A DNA stretch of 64,000 nucleotides from JAWXBA01 sp048499805 (GTDB lineage Bacteria; Gemmatimonadota; Gemmatimonadetes; Gemmatimonadales; GWC2-71-9). The stretch is taken from positions 780,620 to 844,619 of the forward strand of contig JASNZF010000001.1 of NCBI GenBank assembly GCA_048499805.1, read 5' to 3'. The translations under genes and the position numbers were made by a program. Shown piece after piece: positions 61,681-64,000 of this stretch; positions within the stretch are counted from its first letter, which is position 1; the number at the start of each line of letters is the position of its first letter. Below the pieces are notes generated by a model. That model was not told the DNA's origin. It ran no database searches and saw nothing but the letters and a program-made list of their open reading frames with translations.

Positions 61681-63455
61681 CCGACCCGCGCCCGGTCTAC
61701 CAGTCGCGCCTGGAGTCGCGGCACCGCCAGCTTCGGGAACTCGATCGGCGCCATCGCTGGCTCGGACCGGCGCGACTCGCCTGCTTCGCCCTCGCGGCGG
61801 CCACCGCCTGGCTGGCCGCGACCCGGCCCGGGGTGTCGTCGGGGTGGGTCCTCCTGCCGGTGGCCGCCTTCGCCGCGCTGGTCCTGCTCCACATCCGGGC
61901 ACGCACCGCCACCGCCCGGGCTCGCCGGGGGGCGGAGTTCCTCTCCCGGGGACTCGCGCGCCTCGATGGCACCTGGCCGGGCCAGGGGCCCTTCGGCACT
62001 GCGTGGGTGGAGCCGGGCCATCCCTTTGCCGTCGATCTGGACCTCTTCGGTCGCGGGTCGCTGTTCGAGTTGCTCTGTGAGGCGCGCACCGTGGCCGGCG
62101 AGCGCACCCTGGCCGGGTGGCTGCAGCATCCCGCCGACGCCGCCACCATCCAGGCGCGGCAGGCGGCGGTCGCAGAGCTTGCGCCCCGGGTGGAGTTTCG
62201 AGAATCGCTGGCAGTCCTCGGGCAGGAGGTACGTACCACCTTCGATGAGCGCACCCTGGTCCGCTGGGCCGAGTCGGAGCAGCCACCCTTTCCCGCCGCC
62301 ACCCCGTGGATGTGCCGGATCGCGGTGGCCGGTGTCCTGGTGGCGGTCCCCGGCGCCCTGGCAGGCTGGTGGTCGGCGCTTCCGGCACTCGCCGCCGTGA
62401 CAGCGGTGGCCGTCGTCGGTGCCCTGCATCGCCGGCAGGTGCAGGCGGCGATCGAGGGGGTCGGGGCCGCCGGTCGGGAGCTGGCCGACCTGGCGGAGCT
62501 GGTCGAGCGACTCGAGGCGGAGCCGGTGGAGACACCGCTGCTGGCGGGGTTGCGCCGCCGGCTGACCGCGGGGGACCGACCCGCCTCCCTCCACATCTGG
62601 CGGTTGCGCCGCCTCATCGGGCTGCTCGACTCGCGCGGCAACCAGCTGGTGATGCTGGTACTGCCCCTGCTCCTCTGGACCACCCAGCTGGCGGTGGCGA
62701 TCAGTCGCTGGCGTCGAGAGGTTGGGCCGGCCGTGGCAGGATGGGTGGAGGCCGCGGGCGAGTATGAGGCGCTGGCTTCCCTGGGGGGCTACGCCTTCGA
62801 CCATCCCGATGCCGCCCTGCCCGAGATCATGGACGGGGCCGGGTTGCAGGCCCGGGATCTGGGCCATCCCCTCCTCCCCGGCGGTGGGGTCCGCAACACC
62901 GTCACGCTGGGGGGGGAGTGCCAGTTGATGGTGGTGAGCGGGTCCAACATGTCGGGGAAGAGCACCCTGCTTCGGTCAGTGGGGACGGCGGTGGTGATGG
63001 CCCAGATGGGCGCGCCGGTCTGCGCGACCCGGCTCGTCCTCGAGCCCCTCGCGCTGGGCGCCTCGATCAGCACCCACGATTCCCTGCAGGAGGGCAGCTC
63101 CCGGTTCTACGCCGAGATCTCGCGGCTCCGGCAGATCCTCGACCTTGCGGCGGGGACGCCTCGGCTCCTGTACCTCCTCGACGAACTCCTCAGCGGCACC
63201 AACAGCGACGATCGCCGCCTCGGTGCCGAGGCCGTCGTGCGCCGGCTGACCGATCTGGGCGCGCTTGGCATCCTCACCACCCACGACCTCGCCCTGTCAC
63301 GCATTGCCACCGACCTGGGGCACCGGGCCGTCAACGTCCACTTCCGCGATCACTTGGAGGGCCAGCAGATGGTGTTCGACTACCGGATGCATCCGGGCGT
63401 GGTCGAGCGCGGCAACGCCCTGGCTCTGATGCGGTCGATCGGGCTGGAGGTGTGA
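61677..63455 (+). CDS. Membrane-anchored MutS-related ATPase
   Basis: 592 aa. GTG start overlaps the galE stop (GTGA). Hydrophobic helix pairs at about 31-48/55-73 and 211-230/233-251 put it in the membrane, with a further apolar stretch at 323-342. The C-terminal MutS ATPase is complete: Walker A GSNMSGKST at 422-430, STHDSLQEGSSRF in the MutS-specific loop, Walker B DELLSGTN at 502-509 and TTHD. The mismatch-recognition domain is absent, so this is not a repair MutS. Known as a MutS-like family of unclear function. Confidence 0.88.
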   Translation: MTDPRPVYQSRLESRHRQLRELDRRHRWLGPARLACFALAAATAWLAATRPGVSSGWVLLPVAAFAALVLLHIRARTATARARRGAEFLSRGLARLDGTWPGQGPFGTAWVEPGHPFAVDLDLFGRGSLFELLCEARTVAGERTLAGWLQHPADAATIQARQAAVAELAPRVEFRESLAVLGQEVRTTFDERTLVRWAESEQPPFPAATPWMCRIAVAGVLVAVPGALAGWWSALPALAAVTAVAVVGALHRRQVQAAIEGVGAAGRELADLAELVERLEAEPVETPLLAGLRRRLTAGDRPASLHIWRLRRLIGLLDSRGNQLVMLVLPLLLWTTQLAVAISRWRREVGPAVAGWVEAAGEYEALASLGGYAFDHPDAALPEIMDGAGLQARDLGHPLLPGGGVRNTVTLGGECQLMVVSGSNMSGKSTLLRSVGTAVVMAQMGAPVCATRLVLEPLALGASISTHDSLQEGSSRFYAEISRLRQILDLAAGTPRLLYLLDELLSGTNSDDRRLGAEAVVRRLTDLGALGILTTHDLALSRIATDLGHRAVNVHFRDHLEGQQMVFDYRMHPGVVERGNALALMRSIGLEV

Positions 63456-63616
63456 GGGGCGGGGAACAGGGACTGGGCACTGGGGACTAGGGACTTGAGA
63501 CCAGGGGCTTGGGGTTTGGGACCTGGGAACCGATGACCAGGTGTGGCGCTCCCGAGCCCCCAGCCCCCAGCCCCCAGCCCCTGACCCCTACCCCCGAGCC
63601 ACCAATTCCTCGTCAC
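63456..63616. repeat. G-rich/C-rich mirror tract between convergent genes
   Basis: About 75 bases with ten G-runs of three or more on the plus strand, followed by a C-rich half with the 7-base unit CCCCCAG repeated about three times (63554-63580). The halves are partly complementary and could form a long imperfect hairpin, or G-quadruplexes on either strand. It separates the stops of two convergent genes and could act as a bidirectional terminator. Confidence 0.6.
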
Positions 63617-64000
63617 CTAGAACCGAATCCGCACCCCCAGCGCCGCCACCGGGTAGTACTTGGTCCACCGCTCGTGGTCGTCGATCCAGGCCCGGACCTC
63701 CGCCTGCTCGTCCTGGACCGCCTGGTCGAACTCGGCCTTTTGCACTCCGGTGAGACTGGTCGTCCCCGAGAGGGTGACCGTCGGCGTCCCGCTGAACGCG
63801 ACCCCGGCCTCGAACGCGATCCCCACCGACCCACTGCTGTTCAGGCCGAACCCGAGGTACGGCGCGGTGGACTTGGACCACTCCAGGTCGCCGCGGAGCT
63901 CCTGGATCTGGCTGGAGCTGTAGGTGCGGGTGCCGATCTCGATGGTGCCGGTGTTGGTGGCCACCGCCGAGGCGGTGTTCTCGTTCAGCAGCATCCCGCC
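63617..64000 (-). CDS. C-terminal part of a probable outer-membrane beta-barrel (cut by window edge)
   Basis: The frame is open to the right edge of the window, so the N-terminus is missing; an in-frame ATG at 63994 is probably internal. The visible ~127 residues have alternating beta-strand pattern (APYLGFGLNSSGSVGIAFEAGVAFSG, split here by eye into two strands), a charged helix (QKAEFDQAVQDEQAEVRAWIDDHERW) and a final strand YPVAALGVRIRF ending in Phe, the usual C-terminal signal for barrel insertion. The family is not clear. Confidence 0.65.
   Translation of the reverse strand, partial: GGMLLNENTASAVATNTGTIEIGTRTYSSSQIQELRGDLEWSKSTAPYLGFGLNSSGSVGIAFEAGVAFSGTPTVTLSGTTSLTGVQKAEFDQAVQDEQAEVRAWIDDHERWTKYYPVAALGVRIRF

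Noticed and set aside
63540..63600. CCCCCAG repeats as a CRISPR array
   Set aside because: Units are 7 bases long, directly adjacent and without spacers; no cas genes are present.

Overview
The window is a GC-rich (roughly 70 percent) bacterial chromosome segment with densely packed genes, frequent GTG starts and many 4-base stop/start overlaps (ATGA or GTGA). The overall style, and above all a secreted Ig-like plus RCC1-repeat lipoprotein, PorT-type barrels and a DUF1015-serA-serC trio, suggest a member of the Gemmatimonadota. That assignment is inference from gene content; there is no rRNA or other marker gene to test it.

Layout. (1) 24-3485, minus strand: a three-gene operon of polysaccharide deacetylase, Sfp-type phosphopantetheinyl transferase and flavin-dependent halogenase, probably the edge of a secondary-metabolite or modified-lipid locus. 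(2) 4290-28302: a large surface-polysaccharide cluster built as two convergent operons. The plus arm (4290-17721) holds an asparagine-synthase-like amidotransferase, a GT39-type membrane glycosyltransferase, a flippase-like membrane protein, a deacetylase-GNAT fusion, an unknown 574-aa protein, two GT2 enzymes and a CDP-deoxysugar set (C-methyltransferase, rfbF, rfbG). The minus arm (28302 down to 17726) holds an FAD oxidoreductase, two GT4 enzymes, two SDR epimerases, a deacetylase, a GT2, two paralogous small membrane proteins and a second polytopic glycosyltransferase-like protein. The same dyad, GTTGC-N6-GCAAC followed by AT..TGTGG, lies outside each end of the cluster. (3) 28588-35607, minus: a complete drug/solute efflux operon in the order TetR, TolC, HlyD, ABC, ABC, permease, permease, like the E. 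coli CecR-YbhGFSR system but with the double ATPase split into two genes.

(4) 35738-46830, plus: a zinc-ribbon membrane EEP hydrolase, a PorT-like barrel, a D-threonine-aldolase-like enzyme, a cysteine-less ArsC-fold protein, an ABC-F ATPase, a TfoX-N/beta-propeller fusion, then DUF1015-serA-serC and a mercaptopyruvate-type sulfurtransferase, with a good sigma70 promoter at 42317. (5) 46860-51969: a MarR regulator, an O-antigen ligase-like protein, two hypothetical genes, isocitrate dehydrogenase and a DUF3293 protein. (6) 52062-57917, minus: an RCC1/Ig-like lipoprotein, then an operon of VIT/VWA protein, ECF sigma factor and zinc-finger anti-sigma factor. (7) 58153-63994: an EamA transporter, five tRNA genes (His, Trp, Glu-CTC, Glu-TTC, Lys-CTT) closed by a 15-bp terminator stem, a 2-hydroxyacid dehydrogenase, galE, a membrane-anchored MutS-like ATPase, and the 3-prime end of a probable outer-membrane barrel that runs off the window.

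The main metabolic theme is polysaccharide synthesis and export: nucleotide sugars from rfbF, rfbG, galE and several SDRs, assembly by six glycosyltransferases, trimming by three deacetylases. No Wzx-type flippase, Wza/Wzc export pair or initiating phosphoglycosyltransferase is present, so the pathway must be completed elsewhere. Two genes (25631-26812 and 42453-43625) have family-conserved N-termini that extend upstream of any ATG, GTG or TTG, pointing to CTG and ATC starts. Several intergenic gaps hold a dispersed purine/pyrimidine-skewed repeat with a shared 12-base core.
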